64,000 bases of DNA, taken from contig BSYQ01000009.1 of NCBI GenBank assembly GCA_030272585.1, positions 2,914,001 to 2,978,000 of the forward strand, read 5' to 3'. Under the pieces are notes generated by a model that made no database searches, was not told the DNA's origin, and saw only the letters and a list, made by a program, of their open reading frames with translations. The DNA comes from Bryopsis sp. KO-2023. Its lineage: Eukaryota; Chlorophyta; Ulvophyceae; Bryopsidales; Bryopsidaceae. Shown here piece by piece: positions 10,446-22,500 of the stretch (the first letter of the stretch is position 1; each line of letters begins with the position of its first letter). The position numbers were made by a program, and so were the translations under genes.

Positions 10446-12472
10446 CTGAAAAGCAACAGAAATAATAAACTTGAAACGGCAATTCCTCCCCTCCCCCCCC
10501 AAAAAAATAAATAAATAAAATAAAATAAAACCCTTCAAAACATTTGGGGAACGAATGGCCTACACTGGTCTTATCCAATCTTGATTAAAAAATAGAATTA
10601 AACTAATTTATTTAAATTAAATAAATAGATAAATAATTGATGCCGACTCGAAATGATTTCATCACACTTCTGGCTAATTCTTCCTTTGATCCCGTACTCG
10701 GAAAACTCTCAGATAGCCCTGTAGCTTACGAATTTTAAGGGGAAATAGCACTCGTCCCCATTGGTGATTATTCTGATGTAGCCTCTTTCAGATGAAGATC
10801 AGTCAATGGTACTCTTTTCCAAATCGGTTTTGATATCGATTGACGATTCTTCTGTTCATATCTCAGGCTTGCGAGAGTTGGTAGTGCAGGCAGAGTTGAT
10901 CAACTGTCAAACAGGTGTAGTGGTCCCTGAGGTGGGGTCCTATTCTCACCAGTTGAGGCAGCCTTGGTGCGATTCTACATCTGTTGATCAAAGTTCACAC
11001 GCAGCCATGAGTGGAATTTTTGCCCTTGATGAATTTTCTTGAACAGATTTTGTTGGTGATGTTTCAAGTGACAACTTGTTTAGTTCCTTGGTCAAGACGC
11101 AGCTCCAGTTCCAGTTGCAGCGGAGGTAGTTCGTTGAGACCGACACCGTCCTTTCAGCAATTATCCAAGCAACACTTTAGTGATCTTGCAACACTGAACA
11201 CGGCATCGGAAGGTCTACCAACACATCTGTTGGTAGACGGCAAGCTTGGAACCCATCACTTCACTGATTTCTTTCAATAGGATTGCTTGGAGCAGCAGCC
11301 AGGAATAAACACAGATTGTTTCAGATTGTTTCAGATTGCTGCAGTAAGGAGGTGGCAGTGATGCCCTTCAATATTTTGTTTTCATAAAGAACAGGACCTG
11401 CAGCAGTTTTGATCTCCAGCAAAGGTGGAGGTCTAATTGTTAATCAAATCCTTGTGCTGGGCAGGGTGTAGGGAACGCGGCAAGAGCTCTCTATCATTTT
11501 GCAGCGACTTTATTTAGAAGCAAGTGGCGCCTTGAAGGGTTTGATGCAGAGCAACTCAGGGGTCAGATCAAGCCTTTCAGTCAACTGGTCGGATAGAGAA
11601 TGAAACGCCATAAAGCGCAAGGGAAAAGAGGCCAAATTGCTTTCAGAGACCGCTGAGACGTACGGTCTGTTATGGGAGAGTGATGGGGAGGATGTCGGGG
11701 AGGTAACATTCAAGCTGCATTTTTCTGAATCTGAGGATCAAAACTCATTGAAGCCATGTATCGGCAACACTCGCCGTTACATGAGAGAAAAACTGCCTGC
11801 ACAGTAATGCTTGGAATCAGGGCAGCTTGGGTAAAGTGAAGTCAGTTGCAATATCTGCTCATCTTTTGGTGTGAATTGTACAAAAGAGCTCTGTAGGTGA
11901 TCTGAGAATGAACCTGCTCGAGGACAATGAGCGACGCATAAAATATCGCTGTGTGGTAGTGGAACACAGAAAAGGAAAGTTGGGTATAGTGTGAACTGGA
12001 AGATGGATAGGATTATTGTGGATGTGTGGCATCTTGTGTGGAGTTTTGGATGGTTCATTGGATGTTGCTTGGGTTCGATTCCCAGGATCCACAAAATTGT
12101 CTAAAATGTAAATTGTGTGATTGGCTCATTCACCAAACCAACGTGAAATCCACGCCAACTTCATGGCCAATTGTTTCACGTTAATTGACATCGTCGTTTG
12201 TTAACGCCAACCTGCACACACGGTGGCAAGAAATCAGTGCGTGTGCCAAACGTCAGCGTCAGTTTAATGGTGTTTGACGTCACTTTAATGCCGAGAATTC
12301 TTACAGATGGAGGTTCTCAATTTTCTAGTCGATTTTTTGAAGGGTGGCAGTTGGGTCAATCAATGAATATTATAGATTACATGGAAGGTCATCCCAAGGT
12401 ATATTGATCTGAAGCACTCTTTCCAGTTCAGTGTAACACAACAAGCAGCAGCAAAAATTAGGATGAGGGTGT
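10446..12472. other. No gene recognised
   Basis: Upstream exons of the PAN-domain gene are expected here but none could be proved. Open frames at 10806-11280 and 11510-12094 show no recognisable domain. A T-arm-like TGGGTTCGATTCCCA lies near 12074 with a partly matching acceptor about 70 bases upstream; it does not fold as a full tRNA. Confidence 0.3.
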
Positions 12473-12480
12473 CGTGCGAT

Positions 12481-12892
12481 GGATCCATACCACTTCGTCG
12501 ACGGACGTTTCGTCGACGCACGTTTCGTCGAATGACATTTCGTCGAATGACATTTCGTCGGATTGTATTTCGTGGTGTGACTGAGATTCTTAACTGAGAT
12601 TTAGCTGAGATAAATGAAAAAACGACGATGAGCGCCGGCGCATCGGTCGCTTCGGTCGCGGTCGCTTCGGTCGCGCCGTTAAAATCGCACGCCGGTCGCG
12701 CGGTCGATGCGGAACCCTAACGCGACCCTAAACCCCATCCTAACCCCCGTAGAATTAAGTTTTAGCGTAACGTGGTTGGAGTTAGTCGGGTGTATTACGA
12801 AATTACAAAATTCGATGAAACGTCATTCAACGAAACGTGCGTCGACGAAACGTCCGTCGACGAAATGAAATTCGACGAATTGAATGGATACC
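12481..12892. mobile_element. 412-bp foldback/MITE element with TTTCGTCGA-word arms
   Basis: A non-coding element whose ends are imperfect inverted repeats (left GGATCCATACCACTTCGTCG, right reverse complement GGGTATCCATTCAATTCGTC). It is flanked by the 8-bp duplication CGTGCGAT at 12473-12480 and 12893-12900. The arms continue inward for about 100 bp as degenerate copies of TTTCGTCGA with GACGGACG and GACGCACG. The centre is rich in GGTCGC and includes a telomere-like run (CCCTAAACCCCATCCTAACC). An 8-bp target duplication fits hAT elements, though 8-9 bp is also seen in Mutator-like ones, so the superfamily is open. Confidence 0.7.
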
Positions 12893-12900
12893 CGTGCGAT

Positions 12901-14575
12901 TGTGTGGAAAGTTTCCAAACACTGCTTGTCAGACCTGATCGAACAACGGCACCGTATTTTTGATTGCATACAGTTTTTTCTTCTCCTTCTTTGTCGTGCT
13001 TGCATCGATCACTGCACTCTTGGGCAGTTCGATTATATCTCCTCCTTTCCCGATCTCCCTCGAAAGTCACCCCAAGCAAATGCATGAATCCATCCGAGAT
13101 GTAGTAATCTTGCAATTCATAGCCACACACACGTTTGTCGCAGCAGGTCTGACATGTAACTTTCATTGAAAAAGAGGAAACATGTGCGTGCCAACTCCAG
13201 ATGAATCCGCATTCCACACCGACGATCATCTGTCGGTGTCTATGTTTGTTTTCGCATGCATTGAAAGCATCATGCTGATGTTTGAAATAGTGGTCGAATA
13301 CAAAAAGCAGGTACAGATTTGCTCTATCTGAAAATCAAGGGTGTTTTTTCGGCACCGAAGTGATTGGGATGCACTCTTTAATGTGTTGACAGCGATTCGA
13401 AAAATACTTAAAAAATTTAAAGAATTGTTTCAACTCAAGGTTGCAATGTTTTTGCGTTCCGCTACCCCTTACAAGCAGTTATATAACAGAGATATTTTCA
13501 TATATATATATATATATTTCTTTGTTTGAATAGCATACATCAACACGGACACCAGAATTCAAAAAAATCCAGATGCAGGCATGAATGCGTGCATTTTGTT
13601 CCCCCTTTAAATTTGATGCAAAATTAATTAATTAAATTAAATTTTTACTTTTTCCCTCTCCCTTACCCAGCGGACTGTCACGAATCGTAATGCCGCTTGT
13701 ACAGAGGTCATCGCAGCTGCCCACTGCACTGGGCGTCAAATCAAATGAGTAATCCAATGCTACGCTCAACCTATTTTTAGCGTATCCAGGTGGATGGGCT
13801 CATGCCCTGCAGGGCATTCACTTTCCCTTGGAGGTGCCCCTTGCTGCCAGAGAAAGCAGGTGTCCTGCAGTGAAAGCTAAAAACTCAGGCGATGGCTCCT
13901 GATTGGGCATGGAGTTGAAACTGTTCAAGAGAATTTGCATTTAAAACAAAAGAAAAACCTTGAGACAGTGCAGTGGGGTAAAAAAACATGCGGTGTTGGC
14001 CAGCCCATGGGTGTACATTTTAGTTTTTGTTGAATAGATACCACTGGATCCACAATACGATACAATGGTGGCGTATCATTCAAATACCAGACCCATCTCC
14101 AACAGTAACATCTGTGGTTGGAGATGCCAAAAAGTATTCTTTTCAGCTTTTAAAACTGTGCCAGCAAAATGTGAAGGTTTGAGGAATTTCCCTTTGGCTG
14201 GTAGGCTCCCATTCTTTTATATTGTAGAAAATCTACATTGCAAGGGTCACTGATGACAACATTCTGTTTGGTTCGATTGTCAAAATGGCCTCCCTTTCCC
14301 CCAAACCAAAACAGAAAATCAAGAAAATGGAAGAAACCAAGAAAATTAGAACTGTTGAGATATGTGGGCAGGGCATATTACCGGCAGATACTTTGTCACT
14401 CCTGTTTTTCCGATTGAATCAGCGAAACACCTTTTGTTGTTTTGTAGTTGTTCTGCGCATTGGTTATTGGGGCAATGATCGCTTCTTTTTTTAAGCATGA
14501 ATTGTTGATATGCATGCATCATTTAAAATTGTGGATCGTGGAATATTTAATATTCGGGGGTGGATTGCGTTTTAG
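12901..14575. other. No gene proved; upstream exons of the hydrolase gene expected
   Basis: The catalytic-Cys exon of the dienelactone hydrolase gene should lie here or be missing; I did not find a G-x-C-x-G motif. On plus, the sequence around 13675-13735 reads AACTEVIAAAHCTGR after an acceptor-like CAG, which resembles the His exon of a trypsin-type protease but has no supporting partner exon. Confidence 0.25.
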
Positions 14576-15048
14576 GGCATTCCAGGAAGCCCTGAAGTCT
14601 GCAAACCTGAGGAGATCAAGATCCCGCTGCAGGGTCATTTCGGGGTGCTGGAGAGCCTCAAAGAATTTTCTGACATCGAGGTATACACAGGATGGACACT
14701 GATCCTACTGATGCTGGCTGGAGATTTTCTTATTCATTCATTCTTTTGTGTGTGTGTGTGTGTGTGTGTTTTGGGGGGGGGGAGAAGGGATGTATCGAAG
14801 CTTCAGTTTTGGAGCTCTAAGTTTTGGGTGGACAGAACTTTTTGATCTTTTTGAGAAAGGCTTTTCCCTCCTGAAAAATAAACCACAAATTTTTTTTTTA
14901 AGAACAGGCTTCTGAAGGATATCATGATGGTTTTCTGTGGTGGTTATGGGGGGGGGGACAGACTGCCCAGGGAGTGGAAGCTAGGATGAAAGCAGCCGGA
15001 TGCCCTTCTGAGTTTTTCTATTACGAAGGAGCTGGCCACGCCTTATGA
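14576..15048 (+). CDS. Dienelactone hydrolase-like protein, C-terminal exons
   Basis: Two exons match the C-terminal part of dienelactone hydrolases (alpha/beta hydrolases of the carboxymethylenebutenolidase family). Exon 14576-14680 reads GIPGSPEVCKPEEIK, then PLQGHFGVLESLKEFSDIE, equivalent to the family's YGTP...PVQ-HFGE-D-F strand containing the acid residue; here the expected Asp position reads LES. Exon 14962-15048 reads AQGVEARMKAAGCPSEFFYY, then EGAGHA, which carries the catalytic His. The frame then stops inside a tandem duplication of 26 and 27 bases (15025-15050 and 15051-15077). The second unit encodes the family-typical EGAGHAFMNEGG in another frame. The gene as read is therefore truncated right after the His. 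Upstream exons with the nucleophile Cys were not found, so this may be a decayed or partial copy. Confidence 0.6.
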
Positions 15049-15077
15049 ACGAAGGAGCTGGCCACGCCTTCATGAAC
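15025..15077 (+). repeat. 26/27-bp tandem duplication in the hydrolase exon
   Basis: Two consecutive units beginning GAAGGAGCTGGCCACGCCTT differ by one C near their ends. The first unit brings a TGA into frame. Confidence 0.9.
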
Positions 15078-16588
15078 GAAGGAGGGGAAGCCGACGAAAA
15101 GAGAAATTGTGAGCTGCCCAATACTACCCCCCTATCCACGAAAACGCTGCAAAATCTGTCGGACCATTGCTTGCTTCCTTGTTAATCCTTCATCTGGTGA
15201 TGGGGCTGTCTGCCATTGAGATTCTGAGAGTGTTGTGGATTTCCAGATATGGGTTTCGTTCAACCCCCAGCTGGAGATCCCGAAACTGCCTGGAACAGGG
15301 TTTTCGACTTTTTTGCTGCCTACTTGAAGAGTTAGGAAGTCAACAAATGAAGCCTTTGTTTTTCGTTTGCTTTCTTTTTTCCAGCAGGCTTTCAAAAGAT
15401 AATGAACAGCTTTGGGGTTACAACTGTGCTGCAATCAAGTGGCCATACAACGGTGCCACGTCGGTTGGTTTTGTGGTGTTGTTTTTTGGAGGACACTCAA
15501 TGTATGATTGGATTTTTGAAAAAGAAATTCAACACCAGCACCACACATCAATCTCAGCTCATCTTCTTTGTCTACCTTGATCAAATCCCATGCTCTTTGT
15601 CCAGCGACAGTGGTGGTAGTGATGCTGCTGCTCAATTTGAAACATCCGTGCCCCATCTCTCTCCTTTTTTTTTCCACCTCAGCCCTCCTCAAAGCAGAAC
15701 CAACCTGACCTGAGGTTTCCGACTTCGGAAACCTCCTGGATCCAGGAGGTACAACGTCCCAAACACTTCGGCGTTACGGCTCACAAACGCTTCCCACTCA
15801 AATCACTCAGAATCACTCATACAAATTATTTCTTTCTCGGAAGGGTTTCTTCTATGACCTTTTTGCTTTAAAAACGTTCCCGTTCATTCCACACCCACGT
15901 AAGACCCCAAAAGATGGGGAAAATACACACCAAATAGCCGTTCAGAAATATTCTTACATCTTCTGACCCTATTGGTGATCAATTCAATAATAGAATAAAG
16001 GAGTTGATATAGATTCAGAGAAAAGAGATGGGGGGGGGGGGGGCGGGTGAACCCCACTAGAATACACCGAACTTTCCCTAAAATCCTCGACCTCCCGGTT
16101 ACCTCAGAACTGGTCAACAGCCAGGAATGTTCACAACTTTTCAGAGAAACTGTCCTACCAAGCTGTCTGACCCACTTAATGTCAATCCAGGGAATCGATC
16201 AGAAACTCGCGAATTTCGTTTATGTTCGCGGCACAACTGTGGTTACCAACACCAATAGAAAAAAGGGTGCCCCACACTATTCCCATGGTGATACGCGACG
16301 GCGGCTGTGATAAAGTGACCAGTTTATCAGTGATTGTGTATGCATCAGACTCCCTGCACAGGTAGAACTGGGGGATGGGAGAGGCGAGTTTTTGAGTGTT
16401 GTCCAGCTTGTGGTTTGCAACGCACAAGAGAACACACTGTGTTGGCAACACATGTACATAGTACATTGTTTCAGGCCCATTGCGGGTAGAGTCCCTCAAT
16501 ATTTTAAAGACACTGCACTTCCCTGCCTTTAATTCAGCCCTGCCAACACAGACACAACGCATCCCACCACCAGGCGCACACTCACATC
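15078..16588. other. No gene recognised; adjacent small hairpins
   Basis: No domain found in any frame. At 15712-15749 two perfect hairpins lie back to back (GAGGTTTCCGACTTCGGAAA... and CCTCCTGGATCCAGGAGG). A poly-G run lies near 16030. The segment may include the 3' untranslated region of the polycystin gene. Confidence 0.3.
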
Positions 16589-19500
16589 CTACGCTTTCTC
16601 TAATCTGGCTATAGCTTCTTCAACACTTTGCTGCCATCGCCTCATCTCTCGCAGCGCGTCTCGAAGAACTTTTTTTTGGTTCAGGACATCGGTGATCATC
16701 CTTTTCACCGCTCGAGTCATGAAAATAATTTCATCCCTCAGTTTTTCGCGTTTCACCTGCGTCGTCTCCATCGAGTGGCGCTCGGGAGGCAATTCCATTT
16801 CTTCTGTGATGCTTTGAAGCGGAATTTCTGCTGGCTCAACCTCATCGCAGGTTTTCGTCAGGACCGGAGAAACACGGGTGGCACGCCCACGCCATGCATT
16901 CGCAACCATTTTCACTTTCTCAGTGGAGATGGGCTCATTGCTTTGCTCGTTTTGTTTCTGGGGATCTTTGGATGCAGTTTTCAACCAGAAGTCAAGAGTT
17001 TCCTTGAGCTTCTCCGTGGATGTGAAGACTTCCTCTTCTTGTTTCTGTGAACCCTGCTCTCCGAAAATCGAAGTTGCCGCTTTAAGCGTGTACGCACTTA
17101 TTGCCTTCTTCATCAGTTGGACTTTGTTCAAAGATTTCCCCTCGGACGCGGTGCTCGAGTCGCTCTCATCACTACTCCAGGAATAATTTTCGACTGGTAC
17201 CACGAGCGTTCGCGCTCTCCGGCCCCCTCCATAGAGCGATCTTGTCAGTTTTGGCATCAAGGCAACCAGCGCCGACAATCGATTGGAAGCCCACGCCAAA
17301 TCTTTATTGAACAGCTCCTTCTGACTGGCAATCAGCTCGTCGCTTACGGCCTTCTGCGCTTCAAATGTATCCATCAGAATTGCCATGACGAAATTTAGGA
17401 TCAGGAATACAAAGAGAATGGGCATCGTAACTCCAAACAGGCCTATCATCAATTTCTCTGCGGTGTTGACCTCCAGGTGGGCCTCCATCACCAGTGCTCG
17501 GGAGTCTTTACACAAACAAAAGAGAACTTCATAAAACATCAAGCCGGGTATTGCTCGACCAAGAAGGGATTTTGAAAGCAACGTGAAGCCTTGTAGCAAG
17601 CGCAACATCCCACCTGTTCCTCCTTCGACCAACATAGATTTGATCATAGATGGAATCGCTCTGCTTAGTGTTGAGAATGTCTTGATGCGATCTCCAAAAG
17701 CTATGTTGGCCATGAACGCGTATCCGATGAGAACCACCGAATACACGACGAGAAGGTGGAACAAGTGCGCAAACGAAGATAAGATGGTTCTGATGGTTCT
17801 TGAGACCTGGTAATATCCCAAAAAGCTCAATGTTAGTTTGTGGCCTCCGGCAGACATTGATACCTGAGGCCTGGCTGGGTGGAGGACCTCACCTGAGGAA
17901 TCACGGACGCCACGTGCATCCATGTCAATATCATCCATGTAATCGTGATCATAGGCAGAGTGTGGTGCAGGTAATACCAGTGTATTTGCTCCTCGGCAGA
18001 ATTGTACATGCGCACAAGGTCCCTGATTCCAGTGTCGTCGCGCGGTGCCTCCCATGGTCGGGCTGTCGAGAACAACAGGATACTTGCTTGCACCAGGTCT
18101 ACCGACGGAATTATGAGTGCTTCCTCAAACAAGAATTTCCACATACTTGTATATTGCAGTTCGCGCAGTACTATAGTGTTAGTGTTGTGTTCTGTTAACA
18201 CAGCCTCCTCTTATAAAATGGGGATGGGGTGCAGTAAATCATTGTTCAAAGATGTTTGCTTACCAAAGTCCTGGGTTTCTGCTCTTTTTGTGAGAAGCCA
18301 CCGCGCTCCACTCATGTCCAAAGACTCGTAGACCTCGTGTCGTATCGTGTCCCCAAACGCGGTCCTCAAATTAACAATATGCAGCATGAGGCACAGGAAG
18401 CTAGAGAGTTGAAAAGCCGTGATACAGGTATCGTTCCAGAATCGAAGCCAAGAACTTTCTGAGAACAAATAAAAGCACGATTAGCCCCATAACTCTATCG
18501 CCAATTTCTTTTTCAATAGCACTGTGGTAAAGCCAAATTGTGTTTATTGGAATCGTACCATGGTTCACATTTCTGGTAACCCTGGCCACAAAAATGAAAA
18601 TCAAAATGGTCAAGAAATGTGCGCTCAAGGCAATCAGCTTCGATGCGGAAAGGAGGGCATTCGGCGAAATGTCCGGAAACACCTCAGGAAAGCACGAGCA
18701 TACGAGACCACGGCATTCGAACTTCATCTGGCCAAAAGCTTTCAACACTTGGTTGTAGCCCAAAATCTTGCCTCCCATCATGATTGTGAGCTCATCCCAA
18801 AAAGAGCCATTGCTCAAATAGGCGATCAGCTGGAGGGCGTTAATTTCGCTGAGGGCAATGTCAAACAGAGCCATTCTCTTGTCTTGAAATTCGCCACCCT
18901 GATCATATATGAACCCGTGTGGGGTTGTCATTGAGATCATCTCTCTGGCGTCTGGGGTCGTGTTGTAATACAGGTCTGGGTTGTTGAAGGCGTTCAAATT
19001 AAAAACAGACGACCAGTGAAGGAACGTGGGATCAAGTCCATGCTGCTGGCGGTGTTGGTTGGTGGTCTCTGGAAACAACAACTGTGGCTTTTTAGACGAA
19101 GCTCAACTTTTGCTTGGAATACCTGCCGCTCGTCCTTCATGAGGAAGGACGAAGTAGCGGGGATAAATAGAGTTATTGGCACAGCAGCCTATAGACTCCT
19201 TCACAGCGACAAGAAGTTTTAGCTGAGTTTTAGTTTTAGTTTTTACGCACCTTGCTGGAGACGACGGTGCATCCCTTCGCACTTCACGGCGAATCTCTTG
19301 AATTTCTTTGAGCAAGTTAGAGTGCCAGTTTTCCGTTGCTGATAAAGTACCATCCCAGCGACAACGAGAAGCTTGTTGTTCGTCAGAATTCTGGGTCGGG
19401 GCTGTGATGCATCGGGTAGTCCATACAGTGAATGAATCGATTTGATTGAAGCGGCGTTGGATTTCGAAGACCCGCCCAACTTGTCGCCTGTTGTTGAGCG

Positions 19501-22500
19501 TCCCTTAGTTTTTCCACCTCTCGCTTGAAGGATATTGCGATGTGCGAGGCTACTTCCACCCAGAAAAGACTTCGTATTCGCATGATCCGTATGCTCTGTT
19601 GGTGCATGCAAGAGAACTCTTTTCCGTCCAGAAATATCCTGGTCTTGGTTTGCGACGGGCTCTCCAGCTTGTATCAAAAAGCTGAATTCCTTCGTATTGG
19701 ACTCATCCCAGCATGGAAACATCGATTTCATTTCTTCCACACTCCCAAGCACGTCCTCTATAGTCTGCAATGCGGCTAAAAGTGCTCAGTTTCGATGCTT
19801 TCTTTCGGAAAAGTCCAAAAAACAATACAGAGACACAGGAATCACTATCGAGTAACACCAGGCGACTTCTTCTGTTAAGATGAGAATCGCTTTAATAATA
19901 AACAAGGTGTCTTGTTTTGTGGAGTTAGAATATTGTCCTTTGTATTGCAGACAAGAACTGTGAAAAAGGATATAAGGGACAGATCAGTAACAGTACACTG
20001 GGTGAGGATAAAAAGTGGATAGCTCCAATTTTATATGACTCCGATACTTGCGCAGGCGCTATCGTAGTATGTGTTTTCTCTCAGACAATGGAAGACACAA
20101 AAAGTGAGCAGAATTTCAACCGAACTCACCTGTGGGGCTTGTGCTTGTTCATTGAAAAAAGCCGTCAAGCCAAAGCCCGTTCCAGCAACGTCAAAGTCAC
20201 CTAGCCCACCATCGAAGAAATCCATTTGCATCAGGCCGCCCTGTGCCTCCTGAAATAATTTCAACGCTGAAATCATCCAATCAAAAACCCCCTTGCGAAT
20301 CTCCTCTGTTCCAGTCGGTGCGGTCTTGAGAATACTTTTCATGCGAGTCATGGCCAGATCAATGTCTTCCTGGTCGTTCCTTATTGAGTTGATGATATTT
20401 TTCAGCGTCTCCAGATTGAGAGTCCGTGGAGCACCCATCACTTCCACCTTTGAGCTCGATACGTTGAAGCCCAGCAGACCTTGCACATCTAGCACTGTTT
20501 GCGCTTCCAGGTCTGGTGAGGCGCCACCGAGTAGAATCACGAAATCAGCCTCCCTTGATGTCGACTGCAGCCGCCGTGTTTTTCTTTCAGATAGCCCCTC
20601 GCGGTGTTGCTCATTGTACTCCAGCTCAATTTCTTGCACTTTCGTTGAAAAAGCTGTGAACCCATCATACGCGTACGAGCTCAACGTTCCATTGACCAGA
20701 GGAATCGAAGCAATCCATGATTGGCCTCTCAGCAACCCTGTCTTCATCCCCAATGTCGCATTGTTGTCTTTGCTCGTGATTGTAAGGGATACATCTTCGG
20801 GGTTCAACCTCATAAAAGAATCCGCCGATCCATCCACCTTGCTGAGCGACGTCACAAGATTCTCAACGAGAAAAGATCGGAGCAGGGTCCCATTATTTCT
20901 TTTCGCTTGATACAAAGCCGCCACTTGTTGCTGTCCAGAAGCGGTAAAATACATGCTTATCACTCCTGTTTCGATGACCAGAGCGTCGAAGCTGCGTGGG
21001 GTGGCTGCGTTTCCATCACTGTCCGTCACGGTACAGGAAAAGGTGTAGTTGCCGGGGGAGCACAGCCCTGCAAAGATCATTGTAGGGTGGCATGAACCGT
21101 CGACACCCCGGCATTCTACAGCTCCAGTTAGATCCCCGTCTTCCGCATCCCATGCTGAAACGGAGCACTCCTCGCCATTGTCATCGCAAGGAAGGTTCCA
21201 CCCGGTGAGCAGCATCCCAAACGGGACCACTACTCGCTTAGCACCACTCAGAATGGTGATATTTGGAGATGCACCGTTGAGAGTTCCAGACAGGATGTCG
21301 CAACTCAACGGAGTGCATTCATTGTCACACATGGAGTACCCACTGGGACACGCAGGAATTATGTCCAAGTATCTCGTTGCGAACATGGGTGGTAGTGACT
21401 CGCTGTCACTCTTCGCCATAAAAACAATCTCCAGAACGCTTCCAACTGTGCTTGTGTTCAACTCGCAGCTGCCCAAACCGTGACGATCGAAGGAGTGAAG
21501 GGAGCAGGGGGCATTATTCTGTTGGCACTCCATTGTGGGGCATACGAAGACCTTGTATGCGTTGTCTGCGGGGAATATTGAGACACCAGGCTCACAAAGT
21601 TGTGTATTGGACATGTCGCTCTCACAGCGCGAGAAGTTTGTTCCTTTGGGGATCCGGGTCACAGAGGAGACATCCCCACGTTCGATAAGCTCCATGGTAT
21701 AGGTTTTCAGAGGGAGCGACGGCTGTTCCAGAGGTGGCGGAGTCGGAAACACGGGCGGACACCCAGTGCCAGAACACGATAATCCATCATCACAAACATA
21801 CTCGCCTTCCGCACACACGGGAAGAACTCGAAGTAGACGTGTCTTGCTTGCTTCCCGCCCAGCACTGTTCTTTACTTGAAACACTATCTCATATGTGCCG
21901 GGACGACTAGTGTCAAACTCGCAACCAGCAAGGCCCTGATCATAGAGCAAAGATCCGCCGTCTTCTTTTGTTCCCTTGCACACTTTAATCCGGTTTCCAA
22001 GATTTCCATCAAGGTCGTCCCAAGCAATAGCGCCTTTTTCGCATGGGAAAGGAATGTCAAAGTCCTCCTCCATGCACATTGGACAGAGCACATATGGAGT
22101 CCACTGTGCGACTTCTACAATACTGGCACCTCGCAGCTCAATGTAGGGTAATTTGGTTTCCAAGCTTTCCCTGTTGCTTGGGAAGGTGTCTTCGTCTGGC
22201 TCCAAGCCACAGGTCGGCAATGTAGTACAAAAAGCGCTGTCGTCACCTTCACATGTGAAGAACCCCTCCGGGCAAACAACCCGAACACGCCTGACAGCAG
22301 ACGCCGCCTTGTCATAACAATGACGGTTTGGTGGTTGGTATGCAACAATGTATGGCTCCCCATTTTTTGTTGGGCGAGAGGTATCGACAGCCCGAACTCC
22401 AAACGATTCGAAATTGGGTGGTTCAGTTGCGACGACATCTTGCTGGATCCATTCAGACCCTCGAATCAGAACCTCCATCATTCCATCCTCGGTTTCGTCA

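Noticed and set aside
12018-12095. Possible tRNA gene ending TTCGATTCCCAGGATCCAC
   Set aside because: Acceptor and T-arm pair, but no D-stem or anticodon stem forms.
13675-13740. Trypsin-like His-site exon (AACTEVIAAAHC)
   Set aside because: Short and isolated; no Asp or Ser exon of a protease found nearby, so it may be chance.
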